This document shows, in pieces, positions 1-12,257 of a stretch of 64,000 nucleotides of DNA; within the stretch, counting starts at the first letter, position 1; every line of letters starts with the position of its first letter. The notes beneath the pieces were generated by a model. That model was not told the origin of the DNA. It saw nothing but the letters and a program-made list of their open reading frames with translations, and did no database searches. This DNA comes from Neoconidiobolus thromboides FSU 785 (taxonomy: Eukaryota; Entomophthoromycota; Entomophthoromycetes; Entomophthorales; Neoconidiobolaceae): positions 1 to 64,000 of the forward strand of contig MU626317.1 in assembly GCA_025603075.1 (NCBI GenBank), given 5' to 3'. Both the position numbers and the translations under genes were made by a program.

Positions 1-105
1 ATAGGGATGTATTTTTGTGTTTAAGAATTTTACTAAGAATTTTTCCGCTTAAATAGGGCTTAAAAAATGGAGAAAATAATGAAATCAAAAAAAACACTCC
101 CATAT
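1..105 (+). mobile_element. Short inverted-repeat element (MITE), copy 1
   Basis: Reads GGGATGTATTTTTGTGTTTA at the left and ends AACACTCCCATAT; lies at the window edge, so its left flank is unseen. Consensus orientation is defined here as the one beginning GGGGATGTATTTTTGTG. Confidence 0.85.
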
Positions 106-298
106 TTTATTTATATTATGAGTAAATGAGCAAAACCTTTCAAGTGTCTAAATACTAAATATGTCAATATTTAATAATACTTGAGGTTTCAGTATAATGT
201 ATAGGATTTTAGTGATAATACTAAGATTTTAGGTTACTTATAAGCTTTGTTTAAATAAGAAATATTTAACTCGATATTTTTAAAATACTTAAGTTATA

Positions 299-400
299 AA
301 ATGAGAATGTTTTTTTTGACTTCATCACTTTTTCTATCTTTTAAGCGCTATTTAGGCGGAAAAATTATTAGGAAAATCCTTAAATACAAAACACATCACC
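299..400 (-). mobile_element. MITE copy 2, degraded ends
   Basis: Core TTTTAAGCGCTATTTAGGCGG is intact, but both ends have lost the GGGG/CCCC runs (atgagaatg and acacatcacc), so this is an older copy. Confidence 0.8.
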
Positions 401-950
401 AAATAATTAATAGCTATGTTTTATAAAAAATAAGCATTTAAAGCATAACTGTACATATACCAGCAGTTTTCAAAATGTTTAGTTTATATCTGGTTTAGAT
501 AATAGATATTTTATAAGGCAACTTAAAATCATTTAAAGTGCTATTATTAGATATAATATAAATATATTTTTTATTAATAATTATATTTATGTAACCATAA
601 TTAATAAGGTTTGCTTTGGATATTTAAATTTAAAACACTTAATAGTAATGTAATTATACTTAATTATATTTGGCATAGTTTTAACCCTCATAAATTTTGA
701 ATTTTTTTAAAATAGGTAGAGTGTTGATAAGCAATAGCAAATTATTGAAAACATTATTATTATTTAAACTTTTATCAATGTAATTAATACAATTTTTTTT
801 AATTCAGTTTAATTCTTTAGGTTATGTAAACAAAATTCTTGATTTTTGATTTTTGATTATTTAAATAACATTATAAATATTATTATGTGGATTTACAAAA
901 AAATTAAGTATAAATTAACGATAAATAGTTTTTATATTATGAAATCTAGT

Positions 951-1360
951 ACTCAGTGGTTGGATTCAAAAGGTCTTGGTTCATGTAACTAAGATAGGGT
1001 TGAGTTATGAAGGATAGATAGTATGCAATAGGCTACGGAGTATGTAAGACGAATAGAATAGACAATACTACTGTAAAATCCATGTAAAATACTACCAGAA
1101 AGATTTAGTGACTTTGTTAAAGGTACAATATACAATATCAGGAAATAATTCAACTAAAAAGCCTGGAGTTATCATGTTGAAGAATCTCCTTTATACTTCA
1201 ATAAGTATGAGTATTAAAGTGGGGAGGTAGTGTCTTTCAGAATTGTATGACAAGAATTTTCATAGAAAGCCAAAATAAAAGCTCGGGATTGATTGTGCCT
1301 GAATTCGAGAACACAACAATTAAGTCCTTGTTATGTTATAATCAATTATAGAGCTGACAA
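951..1360 (+). pseudogene. Possible decayed Ty1/copia-like pol fragment
   Basis: A stretch visibly richer in G and C than its surroundings. Reading frames interrupted by stops give TQWLDSKGLGSCN (compare the W-x-L-D-S-G of copia proteases) near 951-990 and, in another frame, MLKNLLYTSISMSIKVG near 1174-1224 (compare the LxNVLYxPxLSxSLxSV region before integrase). The rest is unreadable. No long terminal repeats are seen. Weak evidence from short motifs only. Confidence 0.3.
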
Positions 1361-1461
1361 AGTGATATTTCATATGCATAAAATATTAAAACATCAGTAT
1401 AATTTTTAGTGTTTTTTATAAAATTTTTATATTTGCTTTTATTATTTAACTTTAAAAAAAG

Positions 1462-1568
1462 TATAGGGGGACGTATTTTTGTGTTTAAGAATTTTACTAA
1501 GAATTTTTCCGCTCAAATGTGGTTAAAAGATAGAAAAAATAATGAAGCCAAAAAAAACATCCCCATAG
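1462..1568 (+). mobile_element. MITE copy 3
   Basis: Begins TATAGGGGGACG and ends CATCCCCATAG; interior AAGAATTTTACTAAGAATTT then CCGCTCAAATG. It produces a spurious 62-codon open frame. Confidence 0.9.
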
Positions 1569-2065
1569 CTTTCTTGGCCTTTACTTTAATTTCATAAAAC
1601 CAGTATGTAAAACGAACTTAATAATATTATTAGATTTATAAATAGTATATAAATAGTTTATAATATTTAATATGCTAAAATAAAGAGCTGAAATAGCAGT
1701 TCTTCCCTCTGGAGTTATAAATATAAAAATTTAATTAACTAGAATTTAGAACTATTTTAGATTTAAAAAAAATCAATTTTTTTAACAAATTAAGAGTATT
1801 AAAGAAACTTTTTCCTAATTAATAATGATAATAATTTGTTTTTTTAAATTACTAAAAAATCTACTTATTATAAGTAGTCAGGTTTTATTTTAATATACAT
1901 ATTTTATCCTTATTATCAAAAATAAGAATAAAAATAACCTGATATAAAGTAAATAATTGTTGAAGTTTTCATATATTTTATAACTGATGGGATTATTAAG
2001 CTTTTATTTGAATTTAATAAACTGATTAAAAATGATTTTTTAAAATAATAGTTATTAAAATAAAA

Positions 2066-2172
2066 ATATAAGGATATTTTTTTTGGGTTCATCACTTTTT
2101 CCATTTTTTAAGTACTATTTGAGTGGAAAAAATTAATCAAAATTTTAAACTTAAAGGTATATCCTTTTATAT
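2066..2172 (-). mobile_element. MITE copy 4, diverged
   Basis: Left half (ttcatcactttttccatttttt, aagtactatttgagtgg) is clear; the right half is altered (aaaattttaaacttaaagg), ending tatccttttatat. Confidence 0.75.
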
Positions 2173-2327
2173 GGTAATTTATATTAAAATCAATCAAATT
2201 GTTATTACTACTGTTTTAGTATTGTTCAAAAGCAAAAACATTACTATCAAAAGCATATATAGGAGTAGCATTAAAATGTATATTTTTTATAATAAACTTT
2301 GGCATTTCAGCTTGATTTAAAGTTTTA

Positions 2328-2429
2328 ATATGGGGATGTATTTTTTTAAGAATTTTACTAACAATATTTTTGCTCAAATAGCGCTTAAAAAATAAAAGAA
2401 GTGATGAAACCAAAAAAATCACACTATAT
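2328..2429 (+). mobile_element. MITE copy 5
   Basis: Begins ATATGGGGATG, core CTCAAATAGCGCTTAAAAAA, ends ATCACACTATAT; about 5 bp shorter than most copies through a deletion of the GTGTTT step. Confidence 0.85.
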
Positions 2430-2635
2430 CTAATTTAATTAAATAACAAGGTTTTTATTATTATTATCACTTATATTATATTTAAAATTAGCCAGTTATT
2501 AATAAATAATGTTTAAGCAGGTGTCAAATGTTTTTAAGATAAAGAACAAAGATATTGTTTTTTACAAAAAATAAGTAATAGCGTTAAAATGTATTTTTAT
2601 TTCTAGTTATATTTTTCATTTTTTGTATATATTAA

Positions 2636-2734
2636 TATAAAGGTATTTTTTTAATTTCATACTTCTTCCATTTTTTAAACACTATTTAAATGGAAAGGTT
2701 ATCAGTAGAATTCTTAAAAAATACCTCCCTATAC
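2636..2734 (-). mobile_element. MITE copy 6, diverged
   Basis: Ends AATACCTCCCTATA; the core reads AAACACTATTTAAATGG, a weakened version of the usual AAGCGCTATTTGAGCGG. Confidence 0.75.
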
Positions 2735-3001
2735 AATAATAACAAAATAATACTAATTTTATATTTTATTATAATTTTTGATATTATTTATAAATAAATC
2801 CATATCATTTTAGAAAATAAACAATATTTTATTAAAGTTATCATAGTAGTAGTAGTCACGAATAAACAGGTCGTGTTCTTAATTTACTATTAAGTTTGAG
2901 TGGCTTAAACTGACAAATCAAAATAACTCCTAAATTATTAAAAATGCCCCATAAAATTAATAAGGTTTGCTTTTCTTCTAAAAAATAGCAGTAATAGTTA
3001 A

Positions 3002-6000
3002 ATGCCAGAAACTGAAAAAACGCCTTTGGTTTCCAAGGCAGCCATAAGAAAGTATCGAAGTATCCAATCATCTTCTCGAAATAAACAGAAGGGAAGCTTG
3101 ATGCGAAGTAGGACCACTACTGTCAACAAAATTCAATATCGCAAACCAAAGACTTTTAACTCTTTTGATGATGATTCTTCCAGTACAAAATCAGTACCAA
3201 TTAAAGAGAGTACCATCAGGGAGTTAGCGTATGAGAGCTGGAAAGAATCTGCTCATAAAGTTTTTGAAAACTGGGAAGATATGGGACAGAAACCTACTTT
3301 GCGTCAGCGACTTGCTTTTTATTTGGATACTTCTAATGTTGGAAGATACTGGGATCTCTTAGATTTTACTATTGGATTTCTATTTGCTTCTATTTATATT
3401 TGGGTAATTAAGTTCGTTTTTATTCCACTTTATTCTAACATCCTGTAGAATACTCAATATGCTAACCTAGATGGCAAAGATCAAAAAATTCTACCTTTGC
3501 CTCATTTTACTGGATTATTTCTTGGATTATTATTATTGCTTCAATGGTTACCCAGGCTTTATGTTTCTTCAGACATCCTTGAAGAACTTACGAAGCCTTT
3601 TTCTCTACTTACTCTGATTTCAACCATTCCACCAATTGCCATTTTAGCTTGTGATTATTTTATTACTAGCATTAACTTAACAAAGACCTATATGCTTAGT
3701 GGAGGTTTTGTAAGTATTTAATATTATATTATCATTCTTTTTATAGCTTGTTTTAGGCCTACCTATACCCATTTCGTTTCATGAGGCTTCATTATTCTCT
3801 CGTTAAACTCCTTATTCCAGTTAAAAATTCATTTTTTAACTTATCCATGCTGGCTAAAAAAACCATACAGCTTTGTAATCTAATTCTTATTAATTAATTA
3901 AAATTAACTTTTTTAGGCTCAACCATCTTGGCTACCATTTTATTCACTACGTCTATTATCCATATTACAACGATTAAAGAATTGAAGCCAGAAGATGTAA
4001 CTTCACCTTCAGATATACCAACTTTTTTTGACGTCTTCTTTTTCACAGCAGGTAAATAATTAACAAATAAGTATTGTATATTTATTTGACTATTGAAAAA
4101 GTTAGTAGTACTTCTGGTTTTAGCTCAAAAATAGCAGCAAAGAACGTGATAACTAGACTTGTTATTCTTTATATAATGGTAGCTGGAGCTTTATTCTTAC
4201 CTGGTAAGATCAGTGAGCTCTTATCCATTTTGAATAAGCGCTCAGTTTATGATAAGCCTTTTGAAGCTGAGTCAAATGAACAACATATCCTTGTTGTTGG
4301 TGATTTTGATTTTAACTCTTTATTTGAATTTTTGAGAGAATTTTTCTGTGAAGATCATGGTCTCCAAACTATGAATTCTACTATAGTTATTCTTAATCCT
4401 AAAGAGCCATCCGAAGAAATAATCGGAATTCTTAATGATCCAGCATATCACTCTCGTGTTCAATATGTAAAAGGAACACCAACTTCATTCCGTAGTTTAA
4501 CCAAAGCACAAGCCTCTAGAGCTAAAGCATGTTTTGTTCTTACTGATAAATTTTCCAAAAGCGATGATCATGACTCTGATGCAATTTCGGTAATGTTGGC
4601 TTTGGCAATTAAAAGGTTTAATAAGAATATCAAGCTTTATGCACAAGTTAGTCTTCCAGAAAATAAGCCTCATTTCAATCAATTAGCTCGTCAAGTAATT
4701 TGCGTCCAAGAGCTACGCTTTGGTATGACTGCACAGAATTTATTGAATCCTGGATTTTCTACTCTTTTATATTTACTTTCCACTTCATTAACTGAAACTA
4801 CTTGTACCGAGCTCTCCTTATCTTTGAAACTTAAGCCCGAGCTTAGTTGGTTAAAAGAGTATATTGATGGAGCTTCTCATGAAATTTATTCAATCAATTT
4901 TGCTGAATGTTTTGTTGGAATGAAGTTTATCGATGTTGCCGAAATGATTTATCGCTATTTTGGAATTACTCTATTTGCTATTGGCCTCTCTGGTCAAAAG
5001 TCTAGCAGTACTTACAAACGTAAAATTTATCTAAATCCTCATTCCTATAAAATTGTTGGTACTGAAACTGGGTTCATCATGTCATCATCTGCTTATGATG
5101 CCAATCGAATTTCTAAACTAGGTGAAAAGGGAGCCCCATTCGATGAACATTCTTGCCTCTACTCTGAAGACATCAATTATTATTTCGAGGATGGTAAGAG
5201 CACTACCAAATCTACTCCAAAATCTACTCCAAAATCTACTCCAAAATCTGCTGAAATTGCTCCTGAAGCTGTAAAATCTGATAGTCCTATACAAACTCCA
5301 ATCCCATTAGAAAGAACTGAAACTAAAGCGTCAGCTACCGAATCTATGGATAAAGTTAAAAAGAACTTAGTGCTTGACTCTGGTGATAATTCTGAGGACG
5401 AAACTAAAAAGGAAGCACCTAGCAATATTGCAGATCCTTTCTTTAATCTTGGCACTCCATTTGATAACGATATTAGCTCAGAAATTACAGAAGTGGGTAA
5501 TCTTTCAGTTCAGGAAAGAAACATTGCTCAAGTTGTTTCTGAAATGATGAAAGAAAACAGCTATTTTGATGACCTTGGTGCAATTAATCATCTTTCTGGC
5601 CATGTAGTAGTTTGTGATAACTCTGATGTTTTCCCTAAATCTATGGATTATTTTGTAGGCACCCTTCGTGGACCTCATTTAAGTCAACAAATACCAATTG
5701 TTATTCTATCTAAAGCCGCACCAAACCCTCGTCAACGTTATGTGTTAGAGCAATTTGGAGACGTATATTTTATTCAAGGCTCTGCTCTTTCTCGTAAGAT
5801 CCTTTTTTCAGCTGGGATATCCCGTGCCAAGAAAGCTGTTGTACTTTGTGATGATAAAGCCTCAGCTACCTCAAATCCTCGTACTGCCGATGCCTCTTCA
5901 TTGTTGATTGTTTTAAACATAGAATCCATGGCTTTAGATCCTGATTTTTTCGTAGTTGTTGAATTCATTCATAGAGAGAACATGAAATTTGTTGGTGCTG

Positions 6001-6518
6001 GAGAAACTATTCCAGCTTCTGAAACTTATGCACAGGCTTTATTAAGGCCTTCCTTTATGGCTGGTCATGTCAATTCACCTTGTATGATGGAACCGGTTAT
6101 CTGTCAAACTTACTATGACGACTTTATTATTGATGTCCTTGATCGTTTAATTTTTGATCCCTATCTTGATTCATGGCGTAAAGTACAAGATGATTCCGTA
6201 GCTACACCATCCGTAAATGGCAAAATGGAAGATATTCCTATTACCCATGTTTTCACTTTAGAGTTACCTGAAATCTTTATTGGTAAGTTTAGTAAATAAT
6301 TATTTTACTATTTTTAATTAATTCATTTAGGTCGCCCTTATTACCATTTAGTTTCTTGGTTAATGAAGTTTAAGAATTGCGTGCCATTAGGCTTATACCG
6401 TACACGTATCCATCGTAACCGTCAAATCTCTTATGCTATTCCTAATCCTTCATCTCAACTTATTCTTATGGAGAAAGATAAGATCTATATCATTGCAGAA
6501 CAAAAACCAACCATTTAA
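3002..6518 (+). CDS. BK/Slo-like potassium channel with two RCK domains
   Basis: Six-transmembrane cation channel with a large cytosolic gating ring, related to Ca2+-activated K+ channels (Slo/KCNMA). Phase-consistent exons are 3002-3709, 3757-3874, 3917-4051, 4102-6282 and 6331-6518, about 1100 codons. The order is a basic N-terminus, S1 (DFTIGFLFASIYIWVIKF), S2-S3, an S4-like YLYPFRFMRLHYS, pore and S6, then RCK1 (ILVVGDFDFNSLFEFL, ELRFGMTAQNLLNPG), a linker with three TPKS repeats, and RCK2 (HVVVCDNSDVFPKSM). Two oddities: the selectivity-filter position reads TSGFSS instead of TVGYGD, and an in-frame TAG lies at 3446-3448 between S1 and S2 and no in-frame GT-AG intron removes it without also deleting S1 or S2. 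No poly-Asp 'calcium bowl' is visible. Family assignment is secure from RCK1; function as a K+ channel is not. Confidence 0.8.
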
Positions 6519-7004
6519 CGATAGTTCAAGGATTGTTTTTATTTTGAAATGCTAATTCCATTGAAACTATGTTATTATTTGGGTTTTATTCACCTAATTA
6601 AATGTTATCTCAGTATTAATTTCTTATTCAAATTTGTTTTTAATTTTGGTTATACTTTTCAGCTTAATACTAATATTATAGCTAAATGTAATTGTGATAG
6701 AAAATATTACAAATTTGACTAAATAGTTAAATTTTTAGCTACGTATAAAATAGATTACATTAAAAACAAGTTCCTTCCAGCTAAAATCATATTATAAAAA
6801 TTACTGTAGTACGCTTATTACAGTAGCTCATGTACAAGTTTGATTTTCACTGCTTTGAGTCCATCATAGTACTCATAAATAGCTTTTGATGTCATAAATA
6901 AAGAATCCTTTATATAAAAAATCAATATACGCTTCAATAATTTTTTACTTTTTATAATTAATTTAACTAAAAATAAAATGCTAGAAATTAATAGAACCAA
7001 AGAG
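6519..7004. other. Intergenic, tail-to-tail
   Basis: Shared 3' region of the BK-like and CGI121 genes. A 60-codon minus-strand frame at 6818-7000 directly follows the CGI121 stop and shows no recognisable feature. Confidence 0.6.
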
Positions 7005-7775
7005 TTAAAGGTGCCATTTCATAGCCATAGTGCTGATAACTGAGTTTAAAATCGCCGGGTCTTCATTTTCAATTTCACTTAACGAAGCTAAATTATAAAC
7101 CTAAAGCTATAAATAACTTGCTTATAATAGTAACTTATCCAATACCTTTCTTAAAACTTTATAATCCGTTAACTTTTTAATCTCTATATCTATGTCTTCG
7201 TTTTGAATAGGGGTACTTTGAAAAACTGGACTTAACATCTTTTCCATCTTTTGGTTGTTAATTAATTATTTGAAATAATTATTAAATTTACCTGTTTTAA
7301 ACTTAATTGATCCCTATCTTTGTTGTTAACTTTGATGACTATTATAGGGCGCGGGTTATCATTTAATCCAAAGAACTGAAAGCCTTCGTTTATCTATTTT
7401 ATTTGTTTATAAAACGCTAACAAAACTTAATTTAAAAGTACCTTTGTAGTAGGATTTAAACAATAAATAATTTCACTCTCAATGCTTCTAGTTTTCATTT
7501 TTTTAAAACTACAATTTCTTAACGCTCTACAGACAGCAGCTTTTAAATGAAATAAGTTGATTATCTTTCAACACTAGTTAGTATCACTTTTTATTGCTAT
7601 ATATTAACTCATTAGATAATCAAAAACATACCATATCCGCTCTCACTAAAACAAATGCAACCTCATTTTCCAATACCTTAGGTAATATCTCTTTTTTTCC
7701 TAAAGTTACATGGTCATAAAGTAGCACATTAACCACTTTATTTTCTCCATTGATATCGAAATTTAAACTTAACAT
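7005..7775 (-). CDS. CGI121: CGI121/TPRKB, KEOPS complex subunit
   Basis: Small subunit of the KEOPS/EKC complex, which makes t6A in ANN-decoding tRNAs; it binds the Bud32 kinase and contacts tRNA. Exons on the minus strand are 7775-7632, 7564-7442, 7393-7292, 7247-7146 and 7100-7005, all phase 0, giving 188 residues, the usual family size. Supporting blocks are VAFVLVRADM near residue 40, KKMKTRSIESEIIYCLNP (the R-T-x-x-x-E-I-x-x-x-L-x-P signature) near residue 75, INEGFQFFGLND, and VYNLASLSEIE near the C-terminus, closely matching the yeast and human pattern. The first splice uses an A-rich acceptor (gttgaaag), chosen because it restores the conserved helix before AVCRAL. It is convergent with the BK-like channel gene. 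Confidence 0.85.
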
Positions 7776-7986
7776 TTTAAAATAAGCTCTTTGTTTTAAA
7801 GGCAATGAAAAAAATAAAAATAGAAACTAGCTAATAAAATATTTCACTTTGACTTTATTAATTTCATCATTATCAAAAATCAAAAACCAAAAATCAAATT
7901 AAATCAAATTCCTATATTTTGCTTAAGCTTTATGCTATGATAAACTATAATTTTATTATGTTATCAGTAAGTTCTATTTTTTACTT

Positions 7987-9146
7987 CTATTTTTTAGTAA
8001 TAAGTTCACTATCAAACACTTCTCCTTCCATTGGGATCTCTTTTTTCAAAGTAGCAAGCTTAGAATCCTTATGAATATCCAACCACATAATTGACATATC
8101 ATTAAAAGCATTGGGCTCTTCTTTCAACTCACTAAAAAGGTCACAGCAAAGTAGATTCTCTTGATTAAGGTAATCTAAGTTAAGAGCAATAAGTCAAATA
8201 AATAAAATCACATTATCAAAAAAAGGATATAGTTAATATAGCAGGCGCTACTTTTTTAAGTTTGGTTTGAGGATGACTGTAATGATTAGAGCGTAGTTTA
8301 ATTTATTTATTTGAGCTTACTTCAGGTAATAATTTGTAAGGTCATTGCCAATAATATACACTTTTTTTAAAAGGTTTATTTCCCAGTTTGAGGATAATAC
8401 ATTCTCATATAATAACATAGGACAGTGTGGCATATAAAATAGAGTTCCTTCTTTTACCGCACGTTTTCCTTCCTTTATTTGTTAATTCAGTTTGCTCTAT
8501 TTAGGGACTAATTACCTCATTTTTTTCTAAAATTTGAAATCCATAATCATTTAGGATTGTTTCTTCATCTTCAGTAAGGGGCAAAGGGTCATAATATTGT
8601 ATACTGTTTACTACCTAAAAATTGAATTATTTTGTATTTAAGGTAGAGGTCTTAATACTTTAAACTCTTGTTTAATGCTCAATAAAAAAGCTAGCTGCCA
8701 ACGTGATAAGCTTGATTCTATTATTGAGCCAAGTCCATAGCAAATTATATCCAGTTTTAATAAATGTTCCTTTTTTATAACTTTAGATACTTTCTCTATT
8801 TTAAAACCATGAGTATTGTTGATTCTTTTGTTTAAATGTAATTATGTACCCTTACAATCTAACATAAAACTATTGTTTTCTCCTGTAATTAAATTTATCC
8901 TATTTAATATAATTAGTTATAACGCTTTGATTCTATTAAATCCAAATACTACCTTTTTTCTTCAATATCTTCTTTTAGCCAAACTACATCCCTAGGTTTA
9001 TTAATATCAGCTTTATTCTTTCTTATATTTACAATAAAACCTCCATTATCTTCTAGTGTATCTTCCTCTACTACTTGTTCCTTTTTCTTATTCTTTCGAT
9101 TCTTCTTATTTTCAATAAATTTATATCTAAATCCTTTAGTTTCCAT
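7987..9146 (-). CDS. SRR1-domain protein
   Basis: SRR1-like family protein. The plant member acts in light and clock signalling; fungal members are linked to heme or division control, and the biochemical activity is unknown. Exons read confidently are 9146-8953, 8899-8850, 8795-8659, 8614-8516 and 8472-8321. The 3' part contains one or two more, ending with a TAG at 7987-7989 after SELITKK, but its splice sites are not settled. Domain evidence: LDIICYGLGSIIESSLSRWQ, YYDPLPLTEDEETIL, KEGTLFYMPHCP, YIIGNDLTNYY and the late FNDMSIMWLD. The N-terminus is Lys/Glu-rich (KNRKNKKKEQ). It is divergent from CWC27, with about 130 bp between the two ATGs, so they probably share a promoter region. Confidence 0.75.
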
Positions 9147-9275
9147 GATTGTTGTAAATTATTGATAATAGTGAAACAACTTCTATTTAAAAAAACTAAT
9201 GGCTTTAAAAAGTCAATTTTTGTTCTTTAAATTTCAATAATTTAAAAACAGTTTATTTTTGAACAATTCTTTTTA

Positions 9276-10967
9276 ATGGCAAGCATATACACATTAGAAC
9301 CACCAACAAGGTAATCTTAGATATAACTGATAAAATAAAATGACTCAGCTTTTAAAGTGGTAAAGTAATCTTGATAACTTCTGTTGGGGATATTGAAGTA
9401 GAATTATGGTGTAAAGAGTGTCCATTGGCGTGTCGAAACTTTATACAATTATGTTTAGAAGGTTATTATGACAACACCATATTTCATAGAGTAGTACCAG
9501 GCTTTATTGTCCAAGGCGGAGACCCTTCAGGCTCTGGGAATGGTAGGCTCACTTTAATTATAACTAGTAAAGTAGAAATTAATATTTAGGTGGTATGTCA
9601 ATCTATGGAGAAGCATTTAAAGATGAGTTTCATTCAAGATTGAAGTTTAATCGAAGAGGTTTATTGGCAATGGCAAATACTGGAGAAAAAAATGATAACA
9701 ATTCCCAATTCTTTTTCACATTGGATAAAACACCAGAGTTACAATTAAAAAATACATTGTTTGGAAAGGTAAATTTAGATCAAATATTTTAGTCGAATTT
9801 GATTAATATATAATTAGATAGAAGGCACAACTCTTTATAACATGCTAAAAATAGGGGAAGGGGAAGTAGAGGGACCTGATAGTGATCAACCAGTTTATCC
9901 AGTTAAATTGATTTCAACCAAAGTTATTTTGAATCCATATGATGATTTAGTATTAAGGGATATATATAAAGAAGAGGCAAAAAGTGAGGCAAAAACAAAG
10001 AAGATAACAAAAAAAAAAAAGAGGTAAAACTAATTGATAATCTATTGAAAGTACTTACCTTTAATTATTATAGAAATATTAATCTTCTATCTTTTTCAGA
10101 AGATGTTGAGGAAATTCAAGGAGTAAGTGGCGGAATGAAATCTTCTCATGAGTTACTAACAAATGATCCAACATTATCAAAAGAAAAAGTCAAATCTGAA
10201 AAAGAAAGCCCGCGTATAACAAAGCAACCAAGAAGTGAAGCAGCTAAAGAAGGTAAAGATACATTAATTAACTAATAGTAATGATATTTATTTGTTAATC
10301 AAATAGCTGAAGTAAAGGAGAAGGAAACAGAAAATAAGGAAGTAAAGCGCAGAAGTAAAATCGAACAAAGGAAAGAGGAAACACAACTACAAATTGAAAA
10401 ATTAGAAAGGGATATCAAAGAGTTGAATAATTCAAAGAGGAAAGAAGATATTAAAGAGGATAAGAAAAAAGAAATAAGTGGAAAAGAAACACTTAAGCAA
10501 ACTATTGAAATGTATAAGAAAAAAAACCAAATCAAATTAAAAGATAAGAAAAAGAATTCTGAATTTGTAAGAATTAATAAGAACTTTATTTTATAACTAA
10601 ATTAATTAAATCACTTTAGGTATTTGATAAATTATTACAATTTCAAAGTAAGTTAAATGATATCCAACCAATAAAGGAAGATAAAGTTAAAGGAGAAGAA
10701 GAGGAACAATTGTGTAGATTACATTCATTAGTTAATTGTGAATCATGTGAGGCCTTTGATAAAACATTTGAAAAAGGAATGCAAAAAGAAAAGACGATGA
10801 ATGAATCTGGATGGTTAGCTCATAAATTAAGTTTTCCAATAGAGAAGAAAGTAGGCGGGGATAAATTTGACGATTATGAAGTCATTGATCCAAAGTTATT
10901 AGCTGCTGGGCCTATTGATAAGGAATTGGAACGCAAAAAAAACTATGATAAAAAAGCAAAATATTAA
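9276..10967 (+). CDS. CWC27: CWC27-type spliceosomal cyclophilin (peptidyl-prolyl isomerase)
   Basis: Nuclear cyclophilin of the activated spliceosome, a CWC22 partner. Exons are 9276-9310, 9358-9542, 9590-9768, 9818-10023, 10074-10252, 10307-10566 and 10621-10967, about 463 residues. The cyclophilin fold fills the first half: IELW-type start (IEVELWCKECPLACRNFIQL), FHRVVPGFIVQGGDPSGSGN, FKDEFHSRLKFNRRGLLAMA, NSQFFFTL, TLFGK. The central part is Lys/Glu-rich and coiled, with the family motif INLLSFSEDVEE and SSHELLTNDP. The C-terminus carries WLAHKLSF and DDYEVIDP, matching CWC27 and not other cyclophilins. The active-site position equivalent to cyclophilin A Trp121 appears to be within the family's Glu-type substitution, so isomerase activity may be low; that last point is from family knowledge. 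Confidence 0.9.
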
Positions 10968-12257
10968 ATTAATACAAAATTGGTATATAATTACTTTTAA
11001 TTATTTATTTAAATTATGATAAAACACTATCTTTTTAAATGATGTTTTTTACTAAGACTAATAACGAGAGAATGTAATGTAATATAATATCAGGTTATGT
11101 TTTTTTATATTAAAAAAACATGTCAGTTTTAATCTTGATTATATTGTTAATATATTTAATTATTATAATCTTAGTTTATAGGTAAATTATATGTATGGGG
11201 ATGTTTTTTTTAGTTTAATTACTTTTTCCATCTTTTAAGCACTATTTGAGTGAAAAGATTATCAGTAAAATTCTTAAACAAAAAATACATCCCCATATCA
11301 AGTAGTAAAAAAATTTATTGTAACTTAAATTTGATCTTAATAGCGCTTCACTGCGTTTTTTTCATATTTAACATTGTTATAACTTAATTACACATTACAC
11401 ATTATACTAGTTTAATGTGTTTAGTTTTTTTATAAACTGTAAAAGTAAAACAAAATAAAGTAAAATAAAATAAAATAAAACTTTAATATGACTTACTATG
11501 AGCATGAAACCTAAAGGGCTGTATTACCTGAAGCATTTTTTTAAATTTTAAATAAAATTTATCAAAATATTAAAAATTAAGGTAAATATTTTTGTAAAGT
11601 AAAAATAAAATTGAATATTAGAAATTGAATAAACTAAAACAAAACCAAATGGTATATAAAATTAATATTAAGTTTTATACTGTAATTAAAATGACAATAA
11701 AATATTAATTTCTACAATTTTTGTATTTTTATATTTTAAATTGACCACACGTTTGCCGTAAGCTTTTAAAACTATTTTACGACTTTTGATTTAGATAACA
11801 GATTATCTTATTTTTAGAACATCTTACAATTTTAATATTAAAAACCGGTATTTTTAAGTTAAATAGGTACTTGGTTTAATCTTCAAATAAATCAGAAAGT
11901 ATTTATATTACTATTATAACTATATTGTTAATTTCATAACATAATATAATATAACTAATTTAATATTAATTTAAAATATTATTTAAACTCAATTTATTTA
12001 AAATGTAAAAGAATAAAAAATAACATCATCAAAAAGAATAATTTATACTTAACAAATAGAAATCTTTGATTAGATTGAAATTTTAATTTGTTTTAGATCG
12101 TTTGATAGAATCAATCTCTCGATCTGGGTGGATTTAACTTAAAAAGTAATACAATCACAACTTGAATTTAATTTAGACGTAATCAAAAACATTACATTTA
12201 AAACTATTTACTTTTTAATCTTTTTATAACTTTTATCAGTTTGATATTATTTAAATC
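10968..12257. other. Intergenic region upstream of ferrochelatase
   Basis: Holds MITE copy 7 and short A-rich repeats (AAATAAAATAAAATAAAAC near 11470). The ferrochelatase promoter must lie here, but no motif stands out. Confidence 0.6.
11193..11299 (-). mobile_element. MITE copy 7
   Basis: Lies between CWC27 and ferrochelatase. Begins GTATGGGGATGTTTTTTTTA and ends ATACATCCCCATAT, both ends well kept. Confidence 0.9.

Larger units (their letters stand above)
106..3001. other. Gene-free region with MITE copies 2-6
   Basis: Apart from five elements and the possible copia remnant, I see only AT-rich sequence with no open frame that has coding character. Confidence 0.7.

Noticed and set aside
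1409-1597. 62-codon open frame
   Set aside because: It runs straight through MITE copy 3, and the sequence is the element itself.
3445-3470. 26-nt intron (GTAGAA...CTAACCTAG) in the BK-like gene
   Set aside because: Too short for this genome's introns and removal would shift the frame away from the good S2-S3 sequence.
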